Of a DNA stretch of 64,000 bases, positions 10,501 through 25,500 are shown piece after piece. The position numbers and the translations under genes were made by a program. Below the pieces are notes generated by a model. It saw only the letters and a program-made list of their open reading frames with translations, was not told the DNA's origin and ran no database searches. This DNA comes from Undaria pinnatifida (Eukaryota > Sar > Phaeophyceae > Laminariales > Alariaceae): the NCBI GenBank assembly GCA_012845835.1, contig JABAKD010000022.1:437501-501500 (forward strand), written 5' to 3'. The first letter of the stretch is position 1. Every line of letters begins with the position of its first letter.

Positions 10501-13500
10501 GCGGCAGCGTCTTCCGCTCCCGATGATGCGATTGCCGCCGCTAGCGCTAACTCGGTGGCCGTTGACGGTCGAGGGGGGGGGAGCGCGGCAGCTGGAACAG
10601 CTACCGCCTCCTCCTCTTCTTCCGGTCCATCATTGGAGGGAAACACGGGCTTGAAGGGTTTCTCCTCTACTGACGGGAGGGGGGCGGGGGAGGGGGCCCG
10701 GGGGGGGTCGCTTCCGACGACAGGGAGGGGCTGGAAAGCAGCCGGAAGGACGATTTCCACGCCCCCAACCACCCCACCCATTACGGCCTCCCACAGCGCG
10801 AGCGGCCCTGGGATTGTAGGGGGAGGGGGGGGGATGGGAAGGAGGGGGGGCGAGAGAGGAGGGGAGAGGGGGTGGGGTTAGGAGGGAGTACACCTTGGTG
10901 TACGTTGCTCCAACCTTTTTATTACTGCAGAAATGAAAAGGACTTCACTCATCATTCGAATTCCATGTGCACGTTTCCCAGGTCGTGGGTGAGGTAGGTC
11001 AAGTTCTAAAAGGGTTAGGGTGTGCCGACAACAATATCTACCTAGTACGAGGCAATACTATCGCACGTCTCTCGCCGTGGCAAAAAAACTGCAGTAGCAT
11101 TCATCTGACCTCTTTGGGGGGCTTTGTTCAACGGTCGCACAATTGAGCAACGAACGGGGTCTCGCCAAGCGCCCAAGGTCGACGATCTGTAGACTAACAG
11201 TCAGTGCCATGCTGCGAGCGCATTGTAAACCGCCCTTACTAGACTAGCCTAACTTAGCCTAGCCGCAACCTAGACGACAATACAAGCCAAACGAGATATA
11301 AACGAGCGTGAGACTCACCCGCACCCCCTCCATCTCCACTGCCCTCCGCATCCTTCTCCCCCTGCTCCCCACCCGCTTCCTCCCCCCGCCTTCCCGCCTC
11401 GCCCCCGCCAGCCACACCTGCCGAGGCCCCAACGCCCTCCGCTGCCGCCGCCGCGGTCATCTTGCTGACATACCCAGCTCCTTCCCCCGACACAAGCACC
11501 CGCAACACAGAAACAGCCGCCAGCTGGAGGCGGGGAGAGCACGCGCTGCCTCCCCCCCTCCCCCCTCCCCTTCCTGCTCCCGCCTTCCAAGGCGTGAAGG
11601 GTGGCGAAGAAAGCGTGTGAACCGCGCGGACAATCAACGAAACGGGCACGCCGCCACCAACACCACCGCCACCGCCACCGCCGCCACCGCTGCTCTCGCT
11701 GCTGTCGACGTGCACCGATATCCCGTTGCTGCTGCTGCCGACCCCGTCGTTTTTACCCTCTGAGGACAGATTTTTCTCCAAGCCGTTCTGCGGATCGGTC
11801 TCCGAAACGGTCTGCGACGCAGCGGCCACCGGGTTTCCCAGCAGGAGCTCCGGCCTCGCAAACAAACACCTGCATCAGCACAGACCCCAAAAGTTGCGCC
11901 AACCCGCTAATCATGATTACGTTCGACGTCAGCAATTGTTTTCGTCTCAACTTGCATTGTTACTCAAAATAAAAAAACGCCATGAATCCAGAGTTTGGAA
12001 CGTGCGTACCAAAACTGAGCCCCGCTTCAAAATAACAAAGTGCCCATCAATCCTGAGTTCGGACGTGTTTATCAATAATGCGTAGCATTCCTCATGTCAC
12101 CCAAGAGCCGCGAGGAACACGAGCGAGGCGTGTTTCGCGGTCTGTCTCTCCTCCCCTCCCGAAGAATAACGAAATAAACCTCAATCCAGAGTCTGAAGCG
12201 TGTCTGTCAAATAAGCAAAAAATCATTATATTGTGTGCGAAACATGAACCACGGGTTTGAAATGTCAAACGCTGCAAAGTAAAAATATTGTTGCCACGTA
12301 CAAACCGTGAATAACATGAGGGAGGCGTGTTCCGCGGTCTGCCCTTCGCCCTCCTCCCATTCCTCCAAATAACCAAAAACTGTAACCGTAAATCCTGAGT
12401 TTGAAACATAAATGCTGAGTGTTAAACATGTCACATCAAAAATAGCCTTGTCACCGAAGAGCAGTGAAGAACACTAGAGAACGAGAGAGACGTGTTCCGC
12501 GGCCTGGTCCTCATCCTTCTCCCCCTCCTGAACAAAAAACAAATCCTGGGTTTTGAAACATGGATCCTAAGTCTAAAAAGTGCCTACCAACGATAGACTT
12601 CCCTTTAACAAAAAAAGCCATAAATCCTGAGTTTAAAACTTGCCAAAAATGAGCTCCCCCAACAAGATCCCCTTCAAATGAACAAAATAGCAGCAAACCG
12701 GAATTTTAAACACCAATCCCAAGCCTTAAACGTATCCTATCACTAATAGTGTGCACTTCACCTAAGAGCCGTGAGGAACATGAGGGAGGCGTGTTCCGCG
12801 GTCTGCCCCTCGTCCTCCTCCGCTTCCTCGCCCGCAGTGCCACCGCCTCCAACGCCGTGACCCAAGCATCCGTCGTTTGCACCCAAGAAAAGACGACCGT
12901 AGCGGTGGGGGCCGACCGCTCGACGACGGCTCAAGCTGGATTGAGCCAACAAAGAAAAAAAAACGAAAAATAATAAACGAAATCGGTCAAAAGAACTGAC
13001 AGCAACAACCATCAAGAACAATGCGAAACGAAAAACAAAACGTCATGAAAAAATAAGACGGCTGCTCTTTTGAAGCGGACAAAGACAAAGCGAAGATGAT
13101 GAAACGCTATCCTATCCGATAACACTACAACGGGGATCCCTGTATAAGGCGGCATCCCCATATAAGGCGGCCAAAATCGATTGGCGCCACTACGGAATTG
13201 CACTCATAACCCGGAATGAATGAATAAGGCGTCTTTCCCCAATAAGGCGGCATCCCCATATAAGGCGGTATCCCGATATAAGGCGGTCAACATCGCTTGG
13301 CGCCTCTAGAGTCTTGCACTCATAACCCGGAATGAGTGAGGTGAATAAGGCGGCTTCCCTCTATAAGGCGGTCATATTGCTCTCTATCGTGCATAGTGAA
13401 TATACCACACCACACCACCCGCCGTACTGTACTGGGGGGAGGACCCCTACTGTTAAACTACTATGCCACTATACTACTATTATATTACTACTATACTACT

Positions 13501-16500
13501 ATTACACTACTATACTACTATCATACTAGTGCTCAAGTAGGATTAGAACGGGTGCAATAACGAATGAATAGGTATTTATTAGACAAAGGTGGTATCTCGA
13601 TATAAGAGCGCCCAAGAGGAGAGAATTCGGGACTTAAGAGCCGCCAAATACGAAACATTATACCGTTCACCCTGTGGGTCGGCAAAGAGCAACACATTAT
13701 ATTAAAAAAACGCTCGGCCGGAGCATCACGTAGCTTGCAAAGATGAGTACCGAACCTATAATTGATCGATTTCACAGTTAAAGCTGACGAATTCGAAACA
13801 AGCCCCGACATTGCCAAAAGCTACACATTAATAGTGTCCACAACAGACAAGAAGAGCGCGCTTTGCAGACAACAGCGATCGTTTCGCTTGTCACGGCAAC
13901 CCCTTAAACCAAGATACCCACTGGCACAAAACAAAAGGGGTCAACCGTGACCATGACGACGATCATGACGCTCTCACTTTCAGCTCATTTCCCTGAAACC
14001 TAGCAGCCCCCGGACGCAAAAACAACACCGTACTAACTAACACCTTGGACATATCACATCAGCATATCAACGCATCAACTAATTCACCGGCAGCGGTTTC
14101 ATAAGGATCAACCCACCAGAAACATTGACTTACCCTTCTTCCGCAGCCAGCAGCCCACAAACGCACACAGAAAGCAAAAACGGCGCCGCGTCCTTATTGT
14201 CCCCAGCCCCGGCTCTGCCGAGTTCCGCCGCAGCCGCTGCAGCCATGACCGGCCACCTCCCCTTAAGCATTGCCTTAGCAAATGACGGTTTGATTCCAGG
14301 GGGGTAGGTAAGGCCAGCACTTATGTTCCGCTTCGCAGCTCTGGGCCACAGTCCAGAAGCATCGCCCTGTGGTGGGATGATTAGGCGCATATCGTCATGA
14401 TATCGTCATGATATCGTCATGATATCGTCACGATATCGTCATGATATCGTCATGCTATCTATTGTCATGATATCTATTGTCATGATATCTATTGTCATGA
14501 TATCTATTGTCATGATATCTATTGTCATGATATCGTCATGATATCGTCATGATATCGTCATGATATCGTCATGATATCGTCATGATATCGTCATGATACC
14601 GCCATGATATCGTCATGATATGAAGTTCGATACGATTAGATACCGACAAAAGGTAACGCAAACGTTGACGCTGCAGCTAACGCTAACTCGAATGCCAACG
14701 CTAACGCCAGCAATGACGCCATCGCAAAATTACCTTACACTACCACCCGGCATATTATAACACGCAAAGAACAGCCAACACACGAGAGGCGGGGGTAGAA
14801 GGGGGACTCTGTTATTCGCCTACAGAAAAAAAGTAAGAGTGTCACCGTATTGTGCCACCGTATTGTGTCACCGCATGCCACGGACAACGCCCCAAAAACG
14901 CTCCAAACACGCATTAACACTGTACCGCAGGCATTGAGGAGAACTTTTCCCCCCGTCATAGACCGAAGCATGGATCGCCTCCATCACTTCCTCCTACTTC
15001 TCCTCCTCCCTCTCCTCGTACCTGATTGAGGCGAACCGCATCCCGGACGTTCGCCATCCAGTGCATGCACAGAGCCTTGATGTGATCTCTAAGTGCGTCC
15101 ATTAGACCCCGTCGCACCGAGTCCGGGATAATGGCTGAAAACGGACGGAGAAGAGAATGGAGACAAGCGTTCTTGCATTCTTAAAAAAACAAACAAACGA
15201 ACAATATACAAAAAAAAATACGAAACTCAAAGACAAAAACAAAAACAAAAAACGGGGCTACTGACGAGTCAGGTCAACTTCATGGGTCGAACCGCGAAGT
15301 TTCGAGACGCCTTGAGCCGATCCGACCCGAACCGCTAGATTTGAAAAGCTTTTGATCCGACCCGATCCGACCCGTGAGATTTGAAAATCTCCTGACGCGA
15401 CATTTGAAAACCCGTTGACCCGGCCCGATCCGACCCGCCACCCTACGATTGACCCGTGAGGTGTGGGTCTCATGACGTATCTCACGGGTCACAGTCGAAA
15501 ACTCACTGGTTCAAATATGCAATCGTTGGCAAGATGTACCAGGTATGCATTTGGACGACAGTTCTACACGCTTTGGTGACATGTTGGAATATTGGCACGA
15601 GAGATGCTTTCGGGCAGGAAGCGGCAAGTTCTGTATATTTTTCGGACCCGTGGGTCGGCGGTACAAGAATGGCCTCCCGCAGGCAGCTATGAGTTTGAAC
15701 AAAACAGATCCGTAAGCCAGATCCGTGGGTTCGACCCGCGGGTCAACAAACAAACAAAAGACGCGGATCATGGTGGTTTAACCCGAATGACCCGTATCAC
15801 GCGGGTCATGACCCGAACCGAACCGCGAGACTTCCAAATATCTTGACCCCACTCGACCCGCGAGATTTCCAAACCCTTTCATCCGACCTGACCCGATCCA
15901 CGATATTGGAAACCTTATGACCCGACCCGACCCGTGACATTTTCAAACCCCGCTGACCCGTTAAAAGCCCTGCAAAAAGCAAAGCAAAAACAACGAAAAA
16001 ACTGCAGAAGAGCGAAAAAACGGCGACGAAATACTGGCAGCAAATAACACCACACACCACCAAAACAAGAGAACTGTCGCTGCCGCTGTTTCCTCCCGTC
16101 TCCGAGCAAAAACAATAACAACACCAACACCAAACACCAACACCAAACACCGTCCACACCAACGTCAACATCAGTAACAACACCAACTCCATCACCATCG
16201 ACAACAACATCAACAACACCAACAACAAACACCAAACACCATCCACAAAAGCATCAATATCAACAACAATACCAACCAAAAAACAGACAAAAACACACCG
16301 ACGACACCCCAATCAAGCCAAGCCAACCCCCCCCCCCTCCCCCCCCCTCCCCCCCCAACCCCCGCCCAACCCCCCCCCCCCCCCCCCCTCCTCCCCCCCT
16401 GCCCCCCAATCCACGCCCAACCCCCCCCTCCTCCTCCCCCCCGCCCCGAAATAACACCACTTTCCCCCAGCACAAACCCTCTTCTCACCGCCAGAGCCGC

Positions 16501-19500
16501 TGCCACCCCCATAAGCCTCCTCATCTTCTCCCCCCGCCACCAAGCTCAGCACCGCCAAACACTGCAACCTCGCAGCCCTCTCCCCTAGAGGAACATGCAT
16601 CCCATAAACCTCGGAAACCTTAGGGCGGTAGCTAGCTTCAACCGCCTCCCTCAAGCGGAAAGCGTCCGCCTCAGCGGCCATCTTTTTTGCGTTTTCACCA
16701 AGGGGATGGTCGGCCTCCCTACCCGGGTTTCCAGCTGAGGAGGGTCTGGAAACGTCCCCGCGCCTGGTGGGGGAGGCGGTATACCTTGACCGGGGGCGGG
16801 GGCTAGGGCTGCGGACGTGCTGGGAGCGGCGTCGACTGCATTTTTTAGTCGGGCAGGGGAGCGTGGGGTCGGGTCGGTGGGGTGGGGTGGGAGTGGGTGG
16901 GGTGGGGTGGGTTAGGAAATAACGGTTTTGATGTGAATACAACACACAACCACACAACTACGAGCGCGCGTGCGAGAAAGCCACACACGGTTACTACGGC
17001 TGAACCACCGCACACAGCTTGACAGGGACCGCAGAAAATAACCACCTTTGTTCACGGGTCCGATTACTCATTCACTCACTCACTTAACGAGGGTCAGGTC
17101 GGGTCAGTGTAACCTGGCCCGGCTTGACATACTTGAAAACCTCCTGACCCGACCCGACCCGACCCGTCATATTTCGAACACCTCTGACTTAACCCGTGAT
17201 ATTTCGAACACCCCTGACTAGACCCGTGATATTTCGACAACCGCCTGACTCGACCCGCGGGCCTAGTCGTGACCGGTCAAAAACCCTGGCTATAACAACT
17301 TTGTCCCGCCGTCGGACGTGACGAAGAACAACAACAGTGGTAACTTATGTGTCCTATTTCTTTTTTAAATCATATTTCGAACAAAAATCGATCGAGTGCA
17401 AGCAATGTACGAGCACTGCACCACGCCAGACATGACCGTCAAACACAAGCACCGTGTGCGCCAGCGAACCTCGAGGACACGTGCTCTCGAACAACAAGCT
17501 TGTTTTTCATTCCAAACAAGGCCCAAACACAGCGTCTCGGATGTACACGCAAAACATCGGGTAGTAAAATTTCAACGAAAAAGCAATCATGTAACAGAAC
17601 TTCACGAACACAACCCCGTTTTCAAGTAGCACAGACCCACGACGCACTGGAACGCGATGGGGGCAACGACTAACAGTAGTCGAAGGCGGGTGCAACGCCT
17701 TGCCGTGGTAGCACAACTTACTCCGCCGTAGTGCCCCTCTCTCCTACCGTATGCACAGCAGACAGGCCACAAGCTGCCCCCCCCCCCCCCCCCCCGCCCC
17801 CTACCCGCCCCACTCACGGCTTCCTTACCTCCGCTCTATACCGCTCTGCTTGATGGACAGGGCTTGGACGTCTTCGGGCATGACTTGTCGAACAAGCCTC
17901 TTCAGGACCACGGAGTCTTTCACCAGACCCTTGAGAACGAAAAGCGGGGGGGTATTTAATCATAAATTGGTTTGCTTGCGGGAGACAACATCATATCAAG
18001 GGGACAGGGCGGTAATACGTAGACTAAGCGATAAAATCGTGTGGGCTGGACGGTGTTACTTGTCGAGCTACTTGCTTCGCGGCGGCATATTATGTTTTCG
18101 TTGGTTTTTCCAGAGTTTTAGCACCAGATTTTTCAACACGCGATACCCCCTGGATTTAAGGGCAACCACAACGACACAACGACACATCTAGAGGCCCCAG
18201 GGAGATGCTTGAAAATAAACCGAATCAGGCATTGTTTCGGAAAGAAAAACGGCGAGCGTAATCGGGGGTGAACTAAGCAAGTATTGGTACGGTGCACCGG
18301 GCGTGTTTGGGCATTACTTGTCGGACCAGCCTCTTCAGGACCGCAGAGTCTTTCACCAGACCCCATACCGCCACAGCACAACAATGACTAGCGTGGTATA
18401 GTGAGTGCTGGTCGCCCCCGTGGTCTAATGGTAAACCTCGAACACTACTAAGGTTGACCGATTCTACGATAGCCCCCCCCCCAAAAAAACAGCGATTTTA
18501 TTTTTTTATTTTCTTTAACGAACGTTTCGTGGCTGCTCGACACAAAGAAGGGTGCTATTCAAGAAACGTCTCCGTCCATTTTGTTGTCTGCAAAGGAAGG
18601 ACTATCGAACAATTGCAATGACGTCGGGGTGGCAAGGGACGCCGCATTTCAGGAGGTACAGCCGGGAGCTGGTTTCGAAACCGGCGATTTCGTTGTAAAA
18701 AAATGTTGGGGGGGGCTATCGTAGTAAGAATGTTGGGGGGGGCTACCGTAGTAAGAATGTTGGGGGGGGCTACCGTAGTAAGAATCGGTTGGAGTCACGG
18801 TTGAAATCTGGGTATGGAGATTTCTATTTTCTGGGTAAAGGCCACGTATCCCAAGTCGCGAGGATCAAGGCTTTGGTGGGGGGGGGGGGGCGGTGTACTC
18901 GATATTCATGCATGGCCGTAGTGGTATGACTATATGGTATAGTAGCTATTAGTAGCTATTAGTAGCTATCAGACCCTCGATTCCCTACAATGGCGGGACG
19001 GAGGTGTCAGGTTTTCACCGACCAGGCAGACATTGCTTGCACCAAGCGGAAACGTGTTCGACGAGTCGCATGAAGGGTGAGCTGAATCCTATTAAGAACC
19101 GCTTGTGAGGCGGGCTTGCACATGGATGACAGCTTCAATGAGTTCATATATTTTTCCAGCATGGCCACTCCCAGAGACAGAAGTGGGAGTACTATGTAAC
19201 TGTAACTGCCTCGTCGGTGCCTTACCGTAAACACTACCAGTACGTCATATCATATCAGCATCCCCCTTGCTTGTTACCAGCACATGATATCATACCATCA
19301 TCCCCCTTGTGCGGAGTAAAGGTTTTCCACCCCGCACAAAATGATCTAACTCGACCGCCAGCTGTGATCGACCCCCAAGAAAAGCAAAAAACAAAAACGA
19401 TACCCTGGCGGTCTAGCTCATTAAGAGATCGGCATGTTTTACTGTGCCGTGGCCAATCGACGCCAACCCAACCTATATATACTTCTATATAGTACTATAT

Positions 19501-22500
19501 ATAGTATAGGCCAGGGGGGGGCTGCGGTAGGATGGTTCACGTTTAAATCGGCGGTTTTCAGCGACTCAGAGCCACTACTACGAGAAGCTACCTATAAACG
19601 TATACTTCGAAATACATATATGTGGTTGACGCTTTTTCTCTCGGTATGCACAGCCATTGGGATTTTTCTGTCTGCGATTGAGTCAACGAATACTGTTTCT
19701 ATGACAAGCCAGTTTTGCGGCGGGGATTAGGGCTAGTGGCCAAACACACGGTGTCTAAAATGGAGGTAACCCGCTATCATAGCATTGGTCGCCTATCAAA
19801 AACATCAAAAACAACATCAAAAACATCGAAAACACCATAAAAAACACCATAAAAACACCATGAAAACCATCAAAAACAACACCAAAAACATCAAAAACAG
19901 AATCAAAAACATCAAAAACAACAAAAACATGAAAAAACATACAAAACATCAAAAACATCAAAAACATCGAAAACAACATCAAAAACAACATCAAAAACAA
20001 CATCAAAAACAACATAAAAGACAACATAAAAGACAACATCAAAAACAACATCAAAAACAACATCAAAAACATCAAAAACATCAAAAACATCAAAAACAAC
20101 ATCAAAAACATCAAAAACATCGAGACATCAAAAACACCATCAAAAACACCATCAAAAACACCGTCAAAAACATCAAAACATCAAAAACATCAAAAACATC
20201 AAAAACATCAAAAACAAAAACACACACACACCTCCCTGACCAACGTTACCACCAGCTCACAGCCCCGCTGGGCCAACCTTGGCAAAAACAAAAACACACA
20301 CACCTCCCTGACCAACGTCACCACCAGCTCACAGCCCCGCTGGGCCAACCTTGGCGACACCTTGCACCCCAACGCCGGTCGAGCCGCCCCAGTGATCTGC
20401 GAGATGGACAGCTCCAAAGACAACGGCGGGGCCCTCACGCTCTTTCCTCGTACCGTGAGAAGACCGTACTCCTCGCAGTCCGAGTCGGGAACCTAAAACG
20501 ATATGGGCGGGTGCACGTAACACATTCGGCATGGCATGGGGGGGGGGGGGGGGGGGGGGTAAAACGATATGGACGCGTGCACGTAACACATTTGGCATGG
20601 CAGGAGGAGGCGGGGGGCTGGGGCACTCAGTTGGTGCATGGCCGTAGTTGTATGACCATAGACCCTCGCATCCGTACTATGCCGGGACGGAGCACGTCGG
20701 GTTTTCACTAACCAGGCAGACATTGCTTGCACCAAGCGCGCAGCGCCGTGAGGAGCTCGGCGAGTCGCCAACTGCATCCTTCCAAGAACCGCTCGTAAGA
20801 CGGACTTCGGCACCTTGTGCCTACTTTCTTGCTTATGGATGACAGCGCCAATGAGTTACTATGTTTTCTGGTGTGGCCACTCCAGAGACAGCAATGGGTA
20901 TTACTATATAACTGCATCGTGGGTGCCTTAACATATTCACACTACGTGATGCGATCATTCCCCTTGTGCGGAGTTAGGGTTCTCCACCCCGCACACTGTG
21001 ATCTAACTCGACAACCATCATGGTGACCGCAAAAAAAAAAAAAAAAACAGTACCCTGGTTGTCTAGCTCACGCAGTGATTGGCATGTTTTTACAGCGCCG
21101 TTGCCAAACAACGCCAACCCCAATATACATATAATGTTTTAAGCGTCGGTGCCAACCGAGGCCAACTATTACATGTATATTTCAAGGGGGAGGGGGGGGA
21201 GGGGTAACATATTGACAGGGAGGTTGATAAACATTGGCAGGCTGTTTGTTACACACAGAAGGTATAGGCGGGACCCTCACGCCTTCTTTTCGTACGGTCG
21301 AAATAGCGTATTCATCGTAGTCCGAGCCGGGTACATTCGCGCCGTCCAACCATAGCACAGGGGTGCTTGATGCACGATGACAGCGGGTTTGTTACAGATT
21401 GGCAGGCTGTTTTGGTAAACGTTGACAGGCGCTTTGGCCACGCACTTCAGCAGGGTGTTGCACAATAATGACAGCTCCAACGATCAAGATCGGGCCTGCA
21501 CGGAGTTCAAGTCGGGCACCTTCACAGCGTGATAACGCCGGGTGTAAGACGTTGGAAAGGGAGTTTGCTACATTGACTGGGTGTTGCTGGGCATTTGGTA
21601 AGAGACATCGACAGGGATTTTGCGCACGGGAAGTGGGTTTGTTGCGCATGGGAGGTGGGTATTACATATTGCAAGGGGGTTGCTACACATTGGAAGGCTG
21701 CCCGTGCTTATCGCAGTCAGAGCCGGGCATATTGGCAGTGTACAAGGGTGCAATACACGGGCCGGGGGGTTGTTACACAATGACAGGTTGATCGTTACAT
21801 ACAGCGTCCAGCCACAGCAGGAAGGTGTTTGCTACGATGTCACGGTGATGGGGAGGGAGCGGGGGCGGGTTTCGTGAAGTCTTGTTTCTACGCAGAACAC
21901 CTATCCCATCCCGTCCCATTCCATGCCCTTCCATCCCGTGCCATCCCATCCCATCCCATCTCATCCCATCCCATCCCATCCCATCCCATCCCATCCCATC
22001 CCATCCCATCCCATCCCATCCCATCCCATCCCATCCCATCCCATCCCATCCCATCCCATCCCATCCTATACCATCCCATCCCATCCTATCCCCATCCAAT
22101 CCCAGTTCCATCCTAATGTCATCCCAATCTGATGCCACTCCCATGCCATCCCATCCCATTCAATGCCTTCCCAGTCCACCCAATCCCATCCCATCCGACC
22201 CCATCTCACCCAATTCCATCCCAATCCCATCCCAATGCCATCTAATTTCTTGAGCAAGCCACCGGCCCATCACAGTGAGCATCATCACCCCCGCCTCCTT
22301 CAACTCCTTCAACTCCGACAGCTCACTACCAACATCACCATCGTCGTCATCGTCATACTCACACTCATCATACAGGCTGGTTCACGTTAAAAAACCCAAA
22401 AGTATTCCCCGGCGAATGTCCACGCCGTTTTTTCGATTCAGACGGTGAAAAATTGCACACGTCTTCTATGTGCCCTTGCGAAGACCTCACCCGATGATTT

Positions 22501-25500
22501 GTTCTTGTTTTTGTTTTTTCCCTGACGTTTCGTCCGTTAGCATTTTTCGGGAAGTGTGGGCCAACTTATAGCCCAAATATTTTCGGCGAAAAAAAAGAAA
22601 AACACTGTAGGTCAGACCTCGGGATGGACGTGTAATGTAGAACACGTGTGCAAAATATTAGGTATCTCTCAAAAACGGCGTGGAGATTAACCCGTTTGGA
22701 CTTTTGTGCGTATTAGTCTAATGAGTAAGATACGTTATTTCTTTCAAATGACTTGGTTTTAGTGTCGGATCCAGTTTTTTTGCTAGATTCTGCTCAATGA
22801 GGACACAGGCAGGTCAGATCTTCAATTTTTTTTTGGCTAAATTTTCTACAAACATGCCTTGGAGTACCTCCAACCGGATCGTGCAAAATGCGGCGCATTC
22901 TTTTTTCTCGCCTCAGCTTGGAAAAGGCCTGAATGCTGTTGGAAAAAAATTGGCCTGTTATTGGTCGATACGACTTTCGCTCCTAGAGACAGCCCGAGGC
23001 CGTAAAAACAAAAATGGCCATGCCATCCTCTTAGTCTTACATTTGTCACTGGGGTCAGTATGATACCAACTATTCACTCTTTGACTAGATATTGCGAGCG
23101 GCATTCGTGGGAGAGATTTTTTTTTTTTTTGCTTGAAGCAGCCTGCAGCACCATCCCATCCCAATCCCATACCAATCCCATCAAAATCTCATACCCGTCC
23201 CATGTCCATTCCGCACCAATCCCATCCCAATCCCATCCACACGCCATCACCTGAGCAAACGCCCGGGCCACCTCAGTGAGCATCATCACCCCCGCCTCCT
23301 GCAACTCCAACAGCTCGCTATCGTCCGTCGAGGCCGTAGCAGCGGCACAGGCAAGCGTAACCATATCCTCCAAATACAGGCACAGGAGTGGCGGAACCAT
23401 TGCCCAATACGGGCGAGGCGGAACGACCACTTCCGTCAAATGGTCCGAAGAGGCACCAACGCGGCTGTTGCTTACATCCGCAGGCAGCATTCTAGAGGGG
23501 AATGGGGATGGGAGGGCGGGGGGGCGGAAAAGGGGGGGTGGGGTACGATTAACCCATTGCGGAACCACAAGCGACGACAATAGCGGAATGGCTTCACCAA
23601 TCGTCTGGGGTGAGCGATTTGTAATACCAGGTATACAAAAGTACAGTGCTGCAAGAGTCTCTTACAACTCCTCGTCGCATGCTTCCAGTACTAGTTCAGC
23701 ACTTCAGTGCTACACAGTAGTGCAGTACTAGGCGTAGTATCTCCCAACCAAGTAGCGCCGGGTTTGCTACGTGTGACAGACGCTGCAATCGTCATTATTC
23801 CGTCTGTGCTATGATGAAGTAATCATTGTACGGCATCCCTAAGGTGGTCCCCGAACAAAGTGCGAAAACCACCTATTACTGCCTCATTCGGGGCAACCGC
23901 CTTATTCATTGCTTGGGCGGGTAGCGCTTTACGGTGTTCGGTTCGTTCATTACAGACTCGCGGTGTTTGTACAGTTATGGAGGCCTCAACTGCCCTCAAT
24001 AGGACGGTAGACCGATCTATTGAGGGACCCGCGGTGAATATGGTAACTGCCATATTGCGGGTTTTAGTCGTGCCAGACGATTTTGACCGCCTTCTTTAGG
24101 GATGCCGCCTGATTAGTACCGCTTTATATAGGGATACCGCCTTATTAGTACCGCCATATTTAGGGATATCGCCTTATCAATACCGCCATATTTAGGGATA
24201 TCACCTGAATAGTACCGCCTTGTAGGGATACCGCCTTACTAGTACCACCATATTTAGGGATACCGTTATTTAGGGATACCGCCTGATAGAGATACCTACC
24301 GCCATATTTAGGGATACCGCCTTATTTAAGGATGTCGCCTTATTTAGGGATATCGCCTTACTAGTACCACCTTATTCAGGGATACCGCCTGAGACTGATT
24401 CTACGATAGCCCCCGCCCAAAACCGGCGCTTTGTTTAACGAACGTTTCATGGCTACTCGACACGAGGAAAGATGCTATGAAAAAAAACATCTCATTTTAT
24501 TTTCTTGTTTGCGAAGGACGATCAAACGATGACGTCGGGGTTGCAACGGGCACCGTATTTCAGGAGTTACGGCCGGGAGCTGGTTTCAAAACCGGCGATT
24601 TTGTTAAAGAAAAGTTGGGGGGGCTATCGTAGAACGACTCCTGATTAGTACCGCCTTATGTAGGGATACCGCCTTATTGGTACCGCCATATTTAGGGATA
24701 GCGCGTTATTAGTACCGCCATATTCAGGGATACCGCCTTATGTAGGGATACCGCCTTATCCAGTGCCATACTCCGAGTATTCACCTTACGGCACGGGTAA
24801 CCAGCCGTCTTGCCCTGTTGACGTCGAGGCAGCCGACTCTTTCGTCCGCGGCTGATCCGCTCTGGAGGGTCGACAGCACACTCACGCACCCCCGCACTGC
24901 TGTTCTTTTCACCTGTAAACAATGCAAGCAATGCAAACCATGCAAACAAAAAAACACACCAGGTAAAACAAACAAACAAATCAACAGATCATCGACAACG
25001 ACAACACAACAACTTGCGATACGATATGTGCCCCGTTACTATTACAATATACACTAGTGATAGTGGTACACATCATGCCTGCCAACGGGAGCTGGCCAGG
25101 GTAGAAACAAACCTCGAGAGACCGCGCGTTCGAAATTTCGACATCTCGAGAAAATTTCTGCACGATATATCGAAGTTCGTTACCCCGATACAAATCTAAA
25201 GTTTCGATACGACACCCAACAGTCCTACACATTTCGATACGATACCCAACAGCTACTATAAAATAATAGTACCTGACATCTGGCGCTAGCTAGGGACAAA
25301 TAAATCTCGCGAGATAGTTCCTGGCCCCGTGCCCCACCTACGACCAGTTGGACCGGTATCGAACTTCGATGTTTCGGTATCGAACTTCGATGTGTCGATA
25401 AATACAAAGAAAAAAAACACTACGATCTATCGGGGAGATACTTCTATCTCCCGTTATATTTCGATACGATACCCAGCACTATTAAGAGTACTAAAATTAA

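Noticed and set aside
18416-18465. tRNA-like string GTGGTCTAATGGTAA
   Set aside because: Resembles a 5' tRNA arm with an A-box, but no B-box or cloverleaf follows; chance or a SINE scrap.
19785-20711. 308-codon plus-strand ORF rich in Lys, His, Gln
   Set aside because: Encoded mostly by the ATCAAA satellite, then the antisense of exon 31.
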